Assembly: GCF_032062135.1 (NCBI RefSeq)
Contig: NC_092859.1
Coordinates: 38,209,906 to 38,273,905, forward strand
Origin: Pyxicephalus adspersus
Lineage: Eukaryota; Chordata; Amphibia; Anura; Pyxicephalidae
Length of the DNA: 64,000 bases
Reading direction: 5' to 3'
Within the stretch, counting starts at the first letter, position 1. The number at the start of each line of letters is the position of its first letter. Below, piece by piece: positions 10,124-23,194 of the stretch. The notes under the pieces were generated by a model, which searched no databases, was not told the origin of the DNA, and worked only from the letters and a program-made list of their open reading frames with translations. A program made the position numbers and the translations under genes.

Positions 10124-12402
10124 AGGCAGCCAAATTATTTAAATAAGCATTTTTGGCAGTGTAATGCATGGCAACATATTTCAGTGCCATGTGTTGCATT
10201 ATTGTGCATTATTGTGTACAACAGCACGGTAATTTGAATAGAACTTAATCTTATTCTATATTGCTTTTTTTTATCCAGAGCTCACACACGAAGCAAGACT
10301 GGCCCTCACAACTGCAAACTGGCAGGCATTATATATGTTTTATTCAAGAAAAGACTATTATTGATTGCCTTTAACAATACTGTTTATATATGAATAATGA
10401 TGAAGTCCTAAGAATCGCTTAGTGTCAGTGTTAATCTACAGAAAGCACTTTCTCGTTTAACGGTATTTTACAGGATGTAAAATTTATAAGCTTGTTCTGT
10501 GCGAGGCACAGATTGTTCTTGATTTTATGTGAAAAAGAAGGATGGATTTTTTGTAGAGCAGAGGGAGTGAGTTATCAAGGTCTGTATGGATGCTTTGTCT
10601 GTAACTTCCATTAGCTTTACATAAAGGGAGGAGAGATAACAAGTGCAGTGCACCTGTTATCCATACAGTAATAGAAGGAAAAGGCTTCCATAGCTAATAA
10701 TGAATCTTTCTAGTTCATAGAGCTATGTAAATGGATTGTATTTTGCATGTATTCACTGGGGTTATGATATTTAGTTAAAGATATTGTAAAACTTTATCTT
10801 TCTCAACCTTTTGATATGTGGGTTAAAGTGTACTAAACCCTAACAATTAACTTCTTTTATTTGCTTCCTTTCACTATGTTGAATATAAATACATCATCTG
10901 TCTAAAAATTACTGTTGACCCAAGATCCAGTGAGCCTGTAGGACTAGTAAGCTGCTATGTATTCAACACCTAGCTGCTATGCATTCAACTAGACCCACAG
11001 TTATCCAAGGTTGCCACTTGCAGAATTCTGTATGTCATGGGTTTTAACTGTGGGTAACCACGCTAACATCCAACCCCCTATGTGAGTACTGGGCCATTCA
11101 TAGGACCAGCTGCCTTAGTTAGCTTCTAAGGTGATCTAAGCTTTAAAGTGTTGATGGAATTTCTGAATTCCATTCCATTTAATTTAAATTTCTTTCTAAA
11201 AGCTGAAAAAGATAAAACAAAGAATTGTAAACTCTCCATTTAGAAAGTGAAGGAGGTAGGCAAAAAGACAGAAATGTTTTTCAAAATGGAAATGGAAATG
11301 TTCTGCTGGTTTGGTAAAAAACAGGAAGGATTCATTTTGGAAGTTCCATAGCCAAGGACTATTCATTAGACTTGTCTTTCTACAGACAAATCCCTTGCTT
11401 ATATGAATTTATTTTTACAAGAAAGCATTGATTTGGTATATCTTAGCACAGTTTTGTGAAAGTACTTCAGGGTCATAAAAAGTTTATTGTCCTTGTCCTG
11501 TCCTGTATATAATGTTCATTTCCTGCAATTGGAATGGTTTATGGGATTTGTTAAGATCATTATTTCATATCATCAGCAAACCAAACCTTCAGCAGTGAGG
11601 TCTCCTATCTGCTGGCACTGTAGCCAACTCTTCAGCTCTCGACACTTTCTGGAATGTTGGATACCTGTAGTCCCTGCCACGTTGCGATTCTATCTGCCAG
11701 CCCCTCAGGAATACCATAAAGGTGGGTGGGAGACACAACTTGTGTCAGATGCAGGGATTTTGCAAGAAAACATTTTGACGAGTTTGTAAGCAGAAAATAT
11801 CAAACTGGTGGTCTGAAGAAGAAAGCAAGTGTGGCCCTCAGTAGACCTAATGTGCCCCCCTAAGAATTTAACCTGCTTTTTTCTGACCACTGCTTTGAAT
11901 TTGATAGTCTGTTGTAGACAGAGGTGTATGGACTCATTGCCTGCCAGCAAAGTAAGAATTTAGTCTTGTATTGCAGGCAGCTTTTATTACATTTTTTATT
12001 TCATTTAAGGATTGTGGTAAATTTGATGTGTTATGATGTGTAATTGTCATTGTCTTCCAAAAAGAAATACTATGTGGTCCTAAAAGTTTATACCTTGCTT
12101 TCTTCAGTAAATTTGGATCAAGGAATGTTTTGGTATCTTTGTGATATGTGATCTATCTCCCTATGTTGACCGCATCACTGCATTATGCCTATCACTGATC
12201 ATTGCTTTTTGATATCATCATTGATTTTTTTTTTTTTTGCTGTTAGGTGTGCAGCTTGAAATTCTATTTTGTATTAACTTCAAGACAATACTACTATGGT
12301 ACATTTCTATCATTCAGTTCTTGTCTAGTTTGAAAACCTACTTTTATTTCTAAAGTAAAGATATTTGCCAGAAGTAGAACCTACTGCCTTCCTTCCTACA
12401 CT
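10124..12402. other. No gene seen
   Basis: AT-rich sequence. The longest frame (11487-11789 plus, 100 codons) has no recognisable domain and no repeat or splice support. Confidence 0.5.
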
Positions 12403-12580
12403 CAGTGGGACTTCGATCATCTAAAACATTAAAACCATGGATAGTGATATGTGAGTGAATAACATGTATTATCTCATTACAATGACACCTGTCTAAGGTG
12501 AGGATAAATTAGGCAGCAAGGGTCCTTTCAGTGGCTGCAGACCAGTCAGAGTGCTTATGCTGACCCATCATCAAACAATA
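12403..12580 (+). mobile_element. Internally deleted Tc1-like transposon relic
   Basis: CGATCATCTAAAACATTAAA and ATTACAATGACACCTGTC, followed by AAATTAGGCAGCAAG, match the 5' end and leader of a Tc1-like element. It then jumps directly to GTGGCTGCAGACCAGTCAGA and GTGCTTATGCTGACCC, which belong to the middle of its DD34E transposase. Most of the gene is deleted. Confidence 0.65.
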
Positions 12581-13185
12581 AAAAATACTGAATTTTTTGT
12601 CTTCCTAAAACAGAAATCTGTGAAACAATTATTTTATTATTTAAATATCAGTGTTATACACCACTGCAAATATAGTGCACACTGAAGGGGATTTTCTTAT
12701 TGTCTCTGTTCTGTCTTTTGTGTTAGTCAACAGTAGATTAAAGGTTTCCTTTTCTCATATGCCAGCTTTTGTCTATCACTCATATTCTGACAAGGGCAGT
12801 TGTGTGAAAACTAAAAATCCCCTGTTGCTATACTGCTTTTAATACTCTAATGTATTTTAAAAAAAAATCTGAGAAATCTTAGCCCCCCCCCCTAAAAAAA
12901 AATAAAAAATAAACAAATATGTATAGTATATACTGAAAAATAAACTGAGGCACCTACCTAAACAACAGGAAAACTACTTTGACTTTATAAATATAGAGCA
13001 CAAAATGTGTCTATCATTGCTAACATTCAAAACAGTAATTACCAGAATAATAAAATTAATGTCAATAAATATATTCAAGGTGTGCTTTTTACCTTCACTT
13101 TTTATACAGGTTAAAGTATTTGTGCTTTTAAATTGGTTATGATGGGTCAATTGCTCCTAAACGATCTTTTGTATTTTATTGTTGG

Positions 13186-13204
13186 CCACCAGCAGATGGT
13201 GCTC
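13186..13204 (+). promoter_or_regulatory. CTCF-like motif, plus orientation
   Basis: CCAGCAGATGGT (13189-13200) matches the CTCF core CCASYAGRKGGC at 11 of 12 positions. A second match lies 85 bp away on the other strand. Confidence 0.35.
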
Positions 13205-13272
13205 AGTCCTTCTGTAAAGTCCTACAAGCTGTCCCAGAAGACAAGAGTTTGTAATACACTTTATAGTGTGCA

Positions 13273-13290
13273 CAGTGCCATCTAGTGGCC
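13273..13290 (-). promoter_or_regulatory. CTCF-like motif, minus orientation
   Basis: On the minus strand CCACTAGATGGCACTG matches CCASYAGRKGGCRSYV at every position. It is opposite in orientation to the site at 13186-13204. Confidence 0.45.
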
Positions 13291-13420
13291 TGAGTATAAA
13301 CTGTGATTCTGATTATTGGCAGCTTCAGGTTAAAAAAAAAATCTGTTTTTCTTCAAGTATATATAGTAATTCCTAGGGAATAATTGCACCCCTCACAAAA
13401 ATGTAATGGGAGATTCACAC

Positions 13421-13640
13421 TGGGCCTGATTTTTTAAAGCTCTTCAAGGCTGGAGAAGATACCCTTTCATCAGTGAACCTAGGTGATCCAGCATACCTGA
13501 AATGTGTTTCTTAAAAGTTATTTGCTATTTCTTAGCAAATGTTTTCAATCCTGGACCATTCCAGGTTTGCTGGATCACCCAGGTTCACTGATGAAACGGC
13601 ATCTTCTACAGCCTTGGAGAGCTTTAATAAATTAGGCTCA
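13421..13640. mobile_element. Palindromic MITE (CCTGATTTATTAAAGCT family), full copy
   Basis: The left arm runs GGGCCTGATTTTTTAAAGCT to GATCCAGCATACCTGAAATG. The right arm mirrors it from TCCAGGTTTGCTGGATCACC to AGCTTTAATAAATTAGGC, with about 50 bp between. The long arms could fold as one hairpin. Further partial copies lie at 3361, 27096, 35745, 44603, 51498 and 63800. Confidence 0.8.
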
Positions 13641-13899
13641 ATATAAATGTAAAAAAATATACAAAATATTTTATTAACTCATATTTACCAAACAGCACAG
13701 AAAAGAGCAAAAAAGTTAAATAATATTTCTCATAAAAACATGGAGCAAAACATATTCCTAAATCTAAAAAGTACAATCTCACCTTTTCAATATAAGCAAG
13801 CATGACCATCTAGTAGTATTCAGTAGGAGTTTCTCAAAAGGTTTGCAGATCATAAAGATAAATAATAAGAAAATCGTACAAAATAAACTTTTCCTGTTG

Positions 13900-13943
13900 T
13901 TAGTAACACGTTTCGTGGAATATTATCAACTTCTTCAGAATAA
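13900..13943 (-). ncRNA. Hammerhead-ribozyme-like motif, copy 3, minus strand
   Basis: On the minus strand CTGAAGA (13938-13932) is followed by an extra A, an imperfect stem II, GAAAC (13914-13910) and GTGTT, leaving a GTT cleavage position. The stem I strands TTATT and ACTAA pair at four of five positions. The sequence differs from copies 1 and 2 in every helix but keeps the catalytic boxes, which makes it a diverged relative and not a recent duplicate. Confidence 0.35.
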
Positions 13944-16900
13944 GAGACTGAAGATGGTCCAGCAAAGAAATAAAATGACAAATTGAACAATGTTACCCAA
14001 AACATATATCCAAACTCATGGATAAGGCTACAATTTTCGTAGTCCACTCTGAAAGGGGAATGTTCATTCTGAGCTTTCATGTCCTTCATCTTAAAGTGAT
14101 TCTTTTGCTATACAAAAGACACTAAGCAAAACCATACCTGTACAAGAAGACCATCAATATTTTATTCCTGCTGATCTGATCCTGACAAATTTTCTACAGA
14201 AGACCATAGGAAAACAGACTCTTCTGGGAGTATCAACCTCCTAAGTGCCCTTCAGCTCCCCATAACATACCTTTACATCTCTGTCCTCTTTTAATGGTGG
14301 CTGTTATTTTCCCTGTATATTAGTCTCATCCCCAATGCTTTAAGGGTGAAATGCATACATAGTACAATTTTTTTTTTCAAGTGACCCTTAACTTTCTCAT
14401 AGCTGTCCAAGAGTTTTTTTTGCAAGTCTGTTTTCATATTCTTGATATACATTGCTGTAAACATTTTGTAAGTTGTCAAAGCTGCTTTGTTACCTGTAAG
14501 TTGAAGAAATGAAGTTCCAGAAAATGCTATTTTGCCAATCTTTGCCAGTCTATAACTCTTTTACCCACTGTTTTACATCTATTTTTTGTTTATAAATTGG
14601 TAAGTTTGGTGTCTTTCCACTTCAACATGAAACCTGGGGGCCCATGGTATTTTAACAGTGCTGCTTCAAATCTTTATCACATGACACTGCATAGTCTTCA
14701 GGCTTTGCCAAATAATGCCTAATTTCTGTATGCCAGCTAGCTCAAGGCAGTGCCAACATTTGGCAGAGATCTAAAGCGTGTGATCTATGTGCAAAGATCT
14801 TTGGGCATGTAATAGTAAAATAAAATTACAGAGGTCATACAAATAAAATCTAGCTCTAAATCCTAAAAAGTGATCTGTTACCATTGCATTTTCTCCATTC
14901 TATCAGAATCCAGATACCACCATTATTCATATCATTTAAACATTGAATCTCTATCAATATGTCTTAATCAGAATATAGCTCTCATCTTGTCAAATTAACA
15001 TACATCATTAAAAGGACAGTTTCCTAGGAAAGCAAACCATTTTTTCACAGCATACATATGACAGGTACCTATTATTAGCACACACATCTAAACGCATGCC
15101 AACTTACAGCTCTTATGTAATAAGCATAGAGAATGTATGCATATCTGTTCCTGCGTACCCAAGCAGCAGGAGAGCAGTAATTATAGATAACCAATCAACC
15201 CTGCCGTGTTATTAAAGTCAGCACAGCAGTGTTAATATTGTTGCAGAATTGTGTGGGAGCTGCAGCTCTCATTTTCTGTATTCTATTTCTCACAGATTCT
15301 GATGTTTTCACACTTGTTCTCGTGAAAGGTGAAATTAGTGAGGTAGGAACAGAAAGGACAGGTCAGAGCGAAGTGGGGGGAAAGAATTCCTTTACTAAAG
15401 GGCACCAAGGTTTCCCGGGGAGATATAAAGGCTTTCAGCTTAAGTTGAATGCAGTGAAAGCTCACAGGGGCATCTAAATATTCTTTCTGCATTGAAAATA
15501 TTGCTGTATTAGGTAGAATGTTACCAATATAGCATCAGTTATTTGAAGACCAAAGGAAGGCAGCCAGATAGATACAAGGTCTAATATAAAGGGTTTTCTT
15601 CTTTTTTTTTTTTTTTTTTTAATTTCATAGCTCAGTTGAGATATAAAAGCTTTGTTTGCACATTGGGTTTTAGATTTCAAAAGTCATTTAAACATTCACT
15701 TTCTTACTGAGAATGCTGTTATATTATTATGCTGGAGCTCATGCCCCTTACTACAATCAGTGGGCCACTTTGCATATTTGATTAACACAGAACTTTACCG
15801 TATAGATTCGCCACTTTTTCTGACACAGAAGGTCCACCTTTGAACTTTGGATGCTGATCAGCCAACAGTATGGCACAGGATTGAGCATCTCTACAGTCTT
15901 CACCAGAACCTCTCACGTTGAGGATATTGCACTGCTAATAAGTAGCAGGTTGTGGCCCTCAATTTGCACCCAAGTAGGGTCAGTGGAGGTGGATGATTGC
16001 AGTTTTGTCTTACCTGTTAAATGCACCTCCACACACAAGGAAGGATGAGGTGCAAGGTGCAGGCCAGACATCCTGTCATCAGGGTACTTGTGCAGGAACG
16101 TCCTATTATAGGGTGACAAACATCTGTCCTGTCTTGCATTTACATTTCTTAGGCCCTAACCACAACACAATGTCCCAGGGACAATTTTCTGAGATATCTG
16201 TAGACATATCCCGATTCATAAAATCCCAGATCACTTCAGTATGACCACACTGAATAAAGAACACCATAAGATAAATGCCTGACCATTTCACAGCACTACC
16301 AAATCAACCTAGTTCCCATGACTTCTAAAAAAAACTGATCCCCTTTGCCAGATATAAGGTGGGTGAGTGGGAAATTCTCTGGTCAGGTGCAAATCTCCAA
16401 CTGGAGACTCTACCTACTAGCCTGCAATCATCCCACCAGTAAGTGGCCTCAATATAAACTATTTGTAACAGCTTCATGTAATCCCTAGATTTATTTCCTT
16501 ATTTATCTGGGACTATCTGGGCCACAGGGGAGTGATATATATCACTATCACATTGTTCCCCTGAGTCACCAACACCAGTCAATTCAGTCCGGGGGACCCT
16601 TAGCAATGTTTTGTATATTATATGATTACTTTTTCCTTTTCACCATCTCAAGTCATGGTGTCATCTTCTGTTGCACCGGGAAGAGCAAAGCATGTCCTGC
16701 ATAGTGTATTGCACAGCTGGGAGTTTTTCTGACCCTGACAACTATCAGGCATTGGGAAAACTCCCTGCTGTTTTCCTTGAAATCAATTCAACCCCTTTGA
16801 AGAAAACAGCAGGAAATATTTTGATTGGATAATAGCTGTCAGGGGAGAGAACTCTCCCCACTGTGTAATCCCCTGCAATGAATCCTAATAAGATGGGGCT

Positions 16901-18419
16901 TCTACACTAAAAAAATTCTGGCATCTTCCTTTTTGGCATTGGCACTGAAGGATCAAGGCCTAGCCAAGTTTTTTTATAGTTATTTGTCAGTAATGGAGTA
17001 AAGCAAATATATAAATGTTTTCACCCAAGATTCACCAAATTGTTACCATAAATTTACAAAATGTTCACACTAGATTCAACTAAAAAATGTGTGAATCAAC
17101 AATGACTCTTGATTGATACATTTTTTTTCATGTTGCAGTAACGTTGTGTGAAAACATTTTAGAATTTCGTTTCAGTGTTAGGGAGGAAAGCGTTACTCCT
17201 AGGTGAGTCTGTCCTTGTTTGTGTTTAAGCTTTATATTTCCAATTTTTGCGGACTCCAAAAGCTTGAAGATAGAAACCATACTTATGCAGCAGTGTGGCC
17301 ACCATATGATATTCAATTGTATGCAAATATACCCTGTTTTTAACCTAAGTGTTTGAAACAGATTCATAAAAATTTAAACAAACTAGTTTGGAATTATGAT
17401 GGAGACCTTTTTTTGCACAGGTTTGTAGAAATGTAACATAATCCCTATTTTAGCATGAGCACAATGTATAGTATCAGTCCACCAAAAAGGGAAACAATAT
17501 ATATAGATTAATATATATATATAATATAATATATATAATATAATATATATATAGATAATATAGATTTAATAAAGAGTCCAGCAAAGTACCCCCTTGCTGC
17601 TTTACGTATTTGGAGGAACACCTGTAGGTGTCCACACTTCGGAGGCATGATTCATAATATAAAAATCATTCATTTCAATAGGTTTAATTTATTGCAACAG
17701 TACAAGATCTGTAATGACACCTAGTGGGCAGTTGCTGGTCTATGAATGCATACAAATGAACTTGTTAAAGATAAAAGATGCTTTTTACATTTTTTTTGGT
17801 ACAGATGGCAAACACAACAAAAATACAATTTGGTTTGCACAAGCAAGGTCATGGAATATCATGAATTATGAGAATTTTATAAACGGTATTAAAACTCTTT
17901 TATAAATATGTTTACAGGTTGTTTAACTAAGATCACTTAAGCCCTGGATGCAAGTTGCAGACTTTATTTGGCCAGAGCAGCTAACAATCTTGGGGTGGTG
18001 GTGATAGTAGGGAGTCTCCAGAGAGCAAAAGCAATTGATAACAATAAGATAACATGAGATTTACATTCAACATTAAACAACGTAAAGGCCCATCTCAGGT
18101 ACTCTCTGACCCTATTTGGGTTGGATCCCTTTATGAACCCACCTCCTTACTCCTGGAAATGTGAGCCACAAATGTCTTTATTCATTCCTTGATTATTTCA
18201 TTATTGAATATTTGTTTTTATATGATACTAATAACAAAATATAGAAACCTTTGTATTACCAACTGTTTATCAACTATTTATTTAACTGTCATTCCTAATT
18301 TCTGAATGTATTACTATCATTATTTTTGCAATAATAGAAATGGATTTATTTATAAAAAGACTTTTGTATTTTTAAAAAATGTTATTTTCCCATTTAACCT
18401 TACTTCGCATGCGCCATAA
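13944..18419. other. No gene seen; poly-T and AT-rich tracts
   Basis: Only short open frames without motifs. A 20-nt poly-T lies at 15601-15620 and an ATATAT-rich tract at 17498-17570. A weaker CTCF-like core (one mismatch) lies on the minus strand near 17716-17728. Confidence 0.5.
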
Positions 18420-18461
18420 TACCCCTGAGGAAGCCTACTCATGGGCGAAACACGTTGGGTA
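18420..18461 (+). ncRNA. Hammerhead-ribozyme-like motif, copy 2
   Basis: It has the same architecture as the motif at 2708. Stem I is TACCC (18420-18424) with GGGTA (18457-18461), followed by CTGAGGA (18425-18431), an extra A, a stem II hairpin at 18433-18446, GAAA at 18447-18450, 2-bp stem III and GTT. The stem II loop differs from copy 1 (ACTCAT against AAAAAT) while the stem is kept. The flanks differ beyond about ten bases, so the motif itself is the conserved unit. Confidence 0.5.
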
Positions 18462-18590
18462 AAAACAATAAACAGCTGCGATTACCAAGTTTGGACGTTT
18501 ATTTTATGGACTTGATGAGCAAACTATGCTCTTTAATCACACACTTGTCAGACTATAAGCTGTCTAGTACCACTATATGACCTTAACCTA

Positions 18591-18900
18591 AAACAGGTTG
18601 ACAATCAAAAATCCGGCCATCAATAATCCGGTTCCTTTAATTTTTCCGGCATGAATTTCGGAGCGCATTTTCAATACATGTACTGCATTACACATTATGT
18701 TTTGATGGCGCTGTTCTCCAGAAACAGTCATTGAGACGTCCCTTCTGCCTTCTCTCCGGAACTGTGCCAGATGCCGCAGGTGCTGCGAGAAGAAGGCTGG
18801 CCTGTGTGTGGAGGTGAGTATAACCTTCAAAAATCCAGGATTTTCGAAAATCCAGCACTCCTCAGGTCCGGAGGTTGCCCCATTTTTGAATGTCAACCTT
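18591..18900. mobile_element. Tigger/pogo-like MITE, TA-flanked
   Basis: The ends AAACAGGTTGACAATCAAAA and, reversed, AAGGTTGACATTCAAAAAT are inverted repeats bounded by TA (18589-18590 and 18901-18902). Both ends carry ATCCGG/TCCGGA words. GGTTGA...ATCCGG termini with TA duplications are typical of Tigger/pogo relatives. No transposase remains. Confidence 0.55.
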
Positions 18901-18902
18901 TA

Positions 18903-20597
18903 CAACTATTTTGTACTTGAATTTGCTATTGATTGTAACAGTTTGCAGTAAAACACTTCATGCCTAAAAAAACATGTGTTCTCTTATCTCTCTTTAATGT
19001 TTTATTTAAAAAAAAAAGTTTTTTTAGTATTTTTAGCAACAACACACACTTTTTCATTAAGCTGTAATATGCCTGCAGATAGAAATTGACCTCAGGGTAT
19101 ATGCTGTTCAGAGGTAAACCTAGCAGCAGCAACAGGTCAGTTTTAATGATAAATTCTAGACCTAAAAGTATTGAAAAGAAATAGCATATGTTAGGGTTTT
19201 ACTACCAGAGTTAAGATTTTGCAGAGGATACAGCAGTGCAAAATTGGATATTAGCAGGACTGTTTTAATCTGACATTTTGGGACAAACTTTACCACAAAC
19301 AAAAGACAGAGGCAGATGTTTACTGTTTTACAACAAAAATGTAGACACTAAAAATACAAGAACATAAAATTGGACAGCAATGGGACAATTTAATGAGCAA
19401 GGCTAGGCTCAAATTTCTAGAGACAAAAAGCACAGACAGACAGATAGAGCTGTGTAAAATAGGTTAGCTGTGGTCATCTTCAAATTGTAATGAAAATGAC
19501 TGATATATTTAAAGTGGTTAAGTTGTCTAAAATGTTTTTAAACTTTAAATTTAAATTTCAGAACAAAAATCAGATCCTATAACAGATGGTCATTAACAAA
19601 TGAATCTTGCATTTTGAGCATATCTAACTAAAAAGGCCCTATCAAAATATTTTTTAAAATACATTCGATGTTAATGTAAACCCCCAAATTAATCCCCCAT
19701 TCCAAAAAAGGAATTGAAGAACAGCTATAAGGACTGTTGACCCTAAATACGCTACAGCATTAAGTAAAAAACAAAAGCCCCAAATATTGAGAAAAAAAGC
19801 ATCACCCAAAAAGGTAGCCATCAGAAATAAAGTTTAGTTTCCTAACCAACCCAAATATCTCTCTCAATATGCTGTTTTGTAGGCTTAGCCTATACTTTCC
19901 CTACAGCAGCTTGCAACAGACATAATGACTGCTATAGTCCCTTCTTTCGACTTTGTTAGATGTCCCCCTTATTGGTCCTTTTAAACCTGCTGGCCATATT
20001 TTGAGGGTCATGTAGTGCATTAAGGTTTAAAAAAATGCACCCAGTAAAACCTGAATGTTCATTCCCATGTGTGCAAAAGCTAATGGAAGGTGAGGGATCC
20101 ATTAAAGGGAGAATAAAGAAAAACTAATATATTAAGAAAAAGCAAGGTGTCCAGGGGCAGTGATAGATTGTTTTATCAGGTTCAAAATATTATTGTGATT
20201 ATTCTCTTTAACGAATGAGACATAATAATTCCCTATAGTATTTATTTTTACTGTTTTGCATGATGCCCCGAGTTTAGATCTTCCCTTACTATACTGGATT
20301 TTTTGTATTAATATTCATTAGAATAGTGGAGAGACTTTACCATTTAGACATCAATTGGATGGGTATCTGCAGTCAGTGATATGGGCATTATATAGCTACT
20401 TAATCTTTGTCCAGGTCTACAATCAGTTTATGATAGAGGAAAGTCTTCCACCAACTTCCTTTGAGGGTTTGAGATGGACCAAAAGTCACTGCAAAAGAAG
20501 CTAATTCTGAAAGATTGTGCCCTGTATGTTACAATAAACCTTATCAAACCACGAATCAGTAAGGCACCATGGCACATTTTGCCAATTTTTTCTTACA
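18903..20597. other. No gene seen
   Basis: AT-rich sequence without recognisable coding or repeat structure. Confidence 0.5.
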
Positions 20598-20799
20598 CTA
20601 AGGCTAGGTACACATGTGCAATAATTATCATTTAAAAACGAACGATTAACGATTATTTTGAACGATTGTATTGTACACAATTCTGTGCATGCTGTAACGA
20701 TACAATCGTTCAAATATAATCCACCAATAATGTACACACGATCTTTCATGGATCATTTGTTTCCAACGACAATTTTTGCATGTGTGTACGCAGCCTTAG
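20598..20799. mobile_element. GTACACA-ended MITE, short copy
   Basis: It begins CTAAGGCTAGGTACACATGT and ends CATGTGTGTACGCAGCCTTAG, inverted repeats. Inside, AACGATTGTATTGTACAC and AACGATACAATCGTTC form a hairpin-prone CGATT-rich core. It is related to the elements at 6834, 25258 and 49758. Confidence 0.7.
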
Positions 20800-22029
20800 A
20801 AATAAATCCCTGCCATAAAAAAAGGCTACTTGGTTGCATTTGCCATCCAGGCGAAGTCATCCTTTTGTCAAGACTCAATCAAAGGGGAAGGACTGCTCTT
20901 TGTTATCTCCTCCTGTTTGAAAGATCCCTGTGAACAAAGCTTGAATGGGTAAGATCTCTGATATTATTATTTTCCTATTATGGTGCTTTTATTCAGGAGA
21001 CATTTCCAGATAACTTTAGCTACATAAGCAAGATTCATTTAAAAATAAATTTTAATGATGTGAATTGATTGGTGTTTTTTGTACTGCTTTTTTTTTATTT
21101 TTTTGTATCTGCCTAGAGTCCAACCTTAATAAGCACCTAGGAGAATTTTAAGATATGCATTTTCAGACCTTGTTTCGGCGATTATCTTGTATTTAATACA
21201 GTAAACATGTGCTGCAAAAGCTGGAAACAGTCACTTGGAATTCCTAGTTGGCTTAGTTAAGCTGAGGTATCACTGCCTTCTTTCTTTCTGCTATACAAGA
21301 CTCAGGGTTAAGTGTTTATAATTATCAATTAGATTTATACATTCAGGGGTTGACACCATTTTAGGTGCGGGTTGTGTACTAACATTTGACAATTTACTTT
21401 ACTTGAACAGCAGTTTTTCTACAAGTAAAGTATGTCCATGGAATGAAGGAGTCTCACCCACTGTTCAAATGGTGTTCTTTCACCTCCCTTCCCACCACCT
21501 CCCATCTTTGTGTAAATACTGCTACTGTTTTGAAAGTGGTGAACCTTTAAGATCCATGTTGCACTTTTTGGCACACTTTGTGACTTTTTGTTTTATATTT
21601 GTTTTTATATTTTTGATAAAGGTCAGTAGTAGATAAAATATAAAGCAGAACTTATTACAATTATCTTCTCTTTCTTTTAGCCTCTGTGTTTCCATAATAG
21701 TCTGGATTTATTGGGCCCAGAATTAATTAACCAAAAAGAGTAGACATACTGAGTGCAGGTGTGATGGACCTGCCATGGCACCCTGCACTCATTTTGTACT
21801 CAAGTTTGTTTGTTTATTGTTTATTGAGAACTCCCCACCTTAAAGAGAACCTCAAAAAGAGCAGGGCCTGTATGTGAATGTCCAAAATACATCTGGAAAA
21901 GGTAGGTATTAAAAAAGGATTAGCAACAAATACAGTTTGGGGTGCCTACAAGAGGAATAAATCTGTGGGTACATGGGTCAGAGCCAGGCCTTTTGAATGG
22001 TCACAATTTTTGGACCATACTACTACCTT
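20800..22029. other. No gene seen
   Basis: AT-rich sequence with only short, motif-free frames. There is a small hairpin (GTGCAGG and CCTGCAC region, about 21755-21790). Confidence 0.5.
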
Positions 22030-22738
22030 TTCTGCATGACTGAATAAAGGGCATTAAAACCCACTTCCTAATATTGTGTAGGACCCTTTTGTGTTACCAA
22101 TACAGATGTTCTCCCATAGTGCATCCTGATGCCATCACTTCACCAAGAACATAATGTACACACATCTAGCCAACCATTGGATCTAAAAGTAAATGTGAAA
22201 TATCAGGCCAGGTCATCCTATTCCTTTCATGGTTCATTTCAGATCCTGATGTGCCCTAATGCACTCCTGGCAGAAAACAATATGAGCACTCTGACTAGTC
22301 AGTGACTATGCATCTCCAGATGGAACCAACTGCAATACACTGAGTGTTCCGATATCTTACTTTCATAATCAGCATTGTTTTTTAGTATCTATTCCTACAC
22401 TAGCTCTCCTGCGTGACTGGATGAGATGAGTCTTAGGAAAACTTTTAGTTCACCAGCTGTCCTTTTCTTGGGCCCTTTGTTGGTAGTTACTAACTACTAC
22501 ATACTGGGAACACCAATTCAAGATCTGACTATGTCACCTAATCTTTTATCCATTACAATGTATCCTTTGCCAAAGTCACTTTTGCAATTTTTCCGTAACT
22601 CCAATATACCACCTTTAAGATCTGGCTGTTCACTTGTCTAATCTTTCCCACGTCTTAAAAGCTGTCATTGTAACAAGGTAATCAATGTTTACACAGCACC
22701 TGTCAGTGTTTTTAATCTTTCAGTTGATTGGTTTGTAT
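22030..22738 (-). mobile_element. Tc1-like transposon relic, minus strand
   Basis: In plus-strand reading, CTAATATTGTGTAGGACCC (near 22068) is the 3' end. CCCATAGTGCATCCTGATGCC (22112-22132), ATCAGGCCAGGTCATCCTA and ACTCTGACTAGTCAGTGACT are transposase-region landmarks. TCTTTCCCACGTCTTAAAAG with GTAACAAGGTAATCAATG and ACCTGTCAGTGTTTTTAATC is the 5' leader and terminus. Much of the gene is deleted and it has no long open frame. It is the same family as 12403-12580. Confidence 0.7.
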
Positions 22739-23194
22739 GTATTTGAACTGTATATAGTTATTGGCTTGAAATGTTGATTTAATATTAGAAACAAGTATGG
22801 ATGCTATGATTATCAAACCTTTCAGAAAATCAATTTCTAGTAACACTTTGTTTCATGCAAGAAGTCATCATCTAAAACATGGTATTTTAGGAGTCCCAGA
22901 GGGATAGTTTAATAGACAAAATTGCCATATTGTTAAGTTACAGCATGAGAGTCAGGATAAAGATAGGTGACTCACTTGATAGAATTGCTAGAGATGAATC
23001 CCATGCATGAAATGTTGAATGGGGTTCCAGGTAGTCATGAGAACAAAAATGACAACTGTCAATCCCTTACATGATGCAGGAAGACAGAAACATGCAGGGT
23101 GACAGATGCACACAAGTCTTACAAGGGGTCTCAGTGGCAGAAAGAACACTGGAACTTTGGGGTCACACAGGAACTCCAGGTAAGTTCAAGTGTG

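Noticed and set aside
11487..11789. 100-codon plus frame
   Set aside because: No recognisable domain, codon rhythm or splice context.
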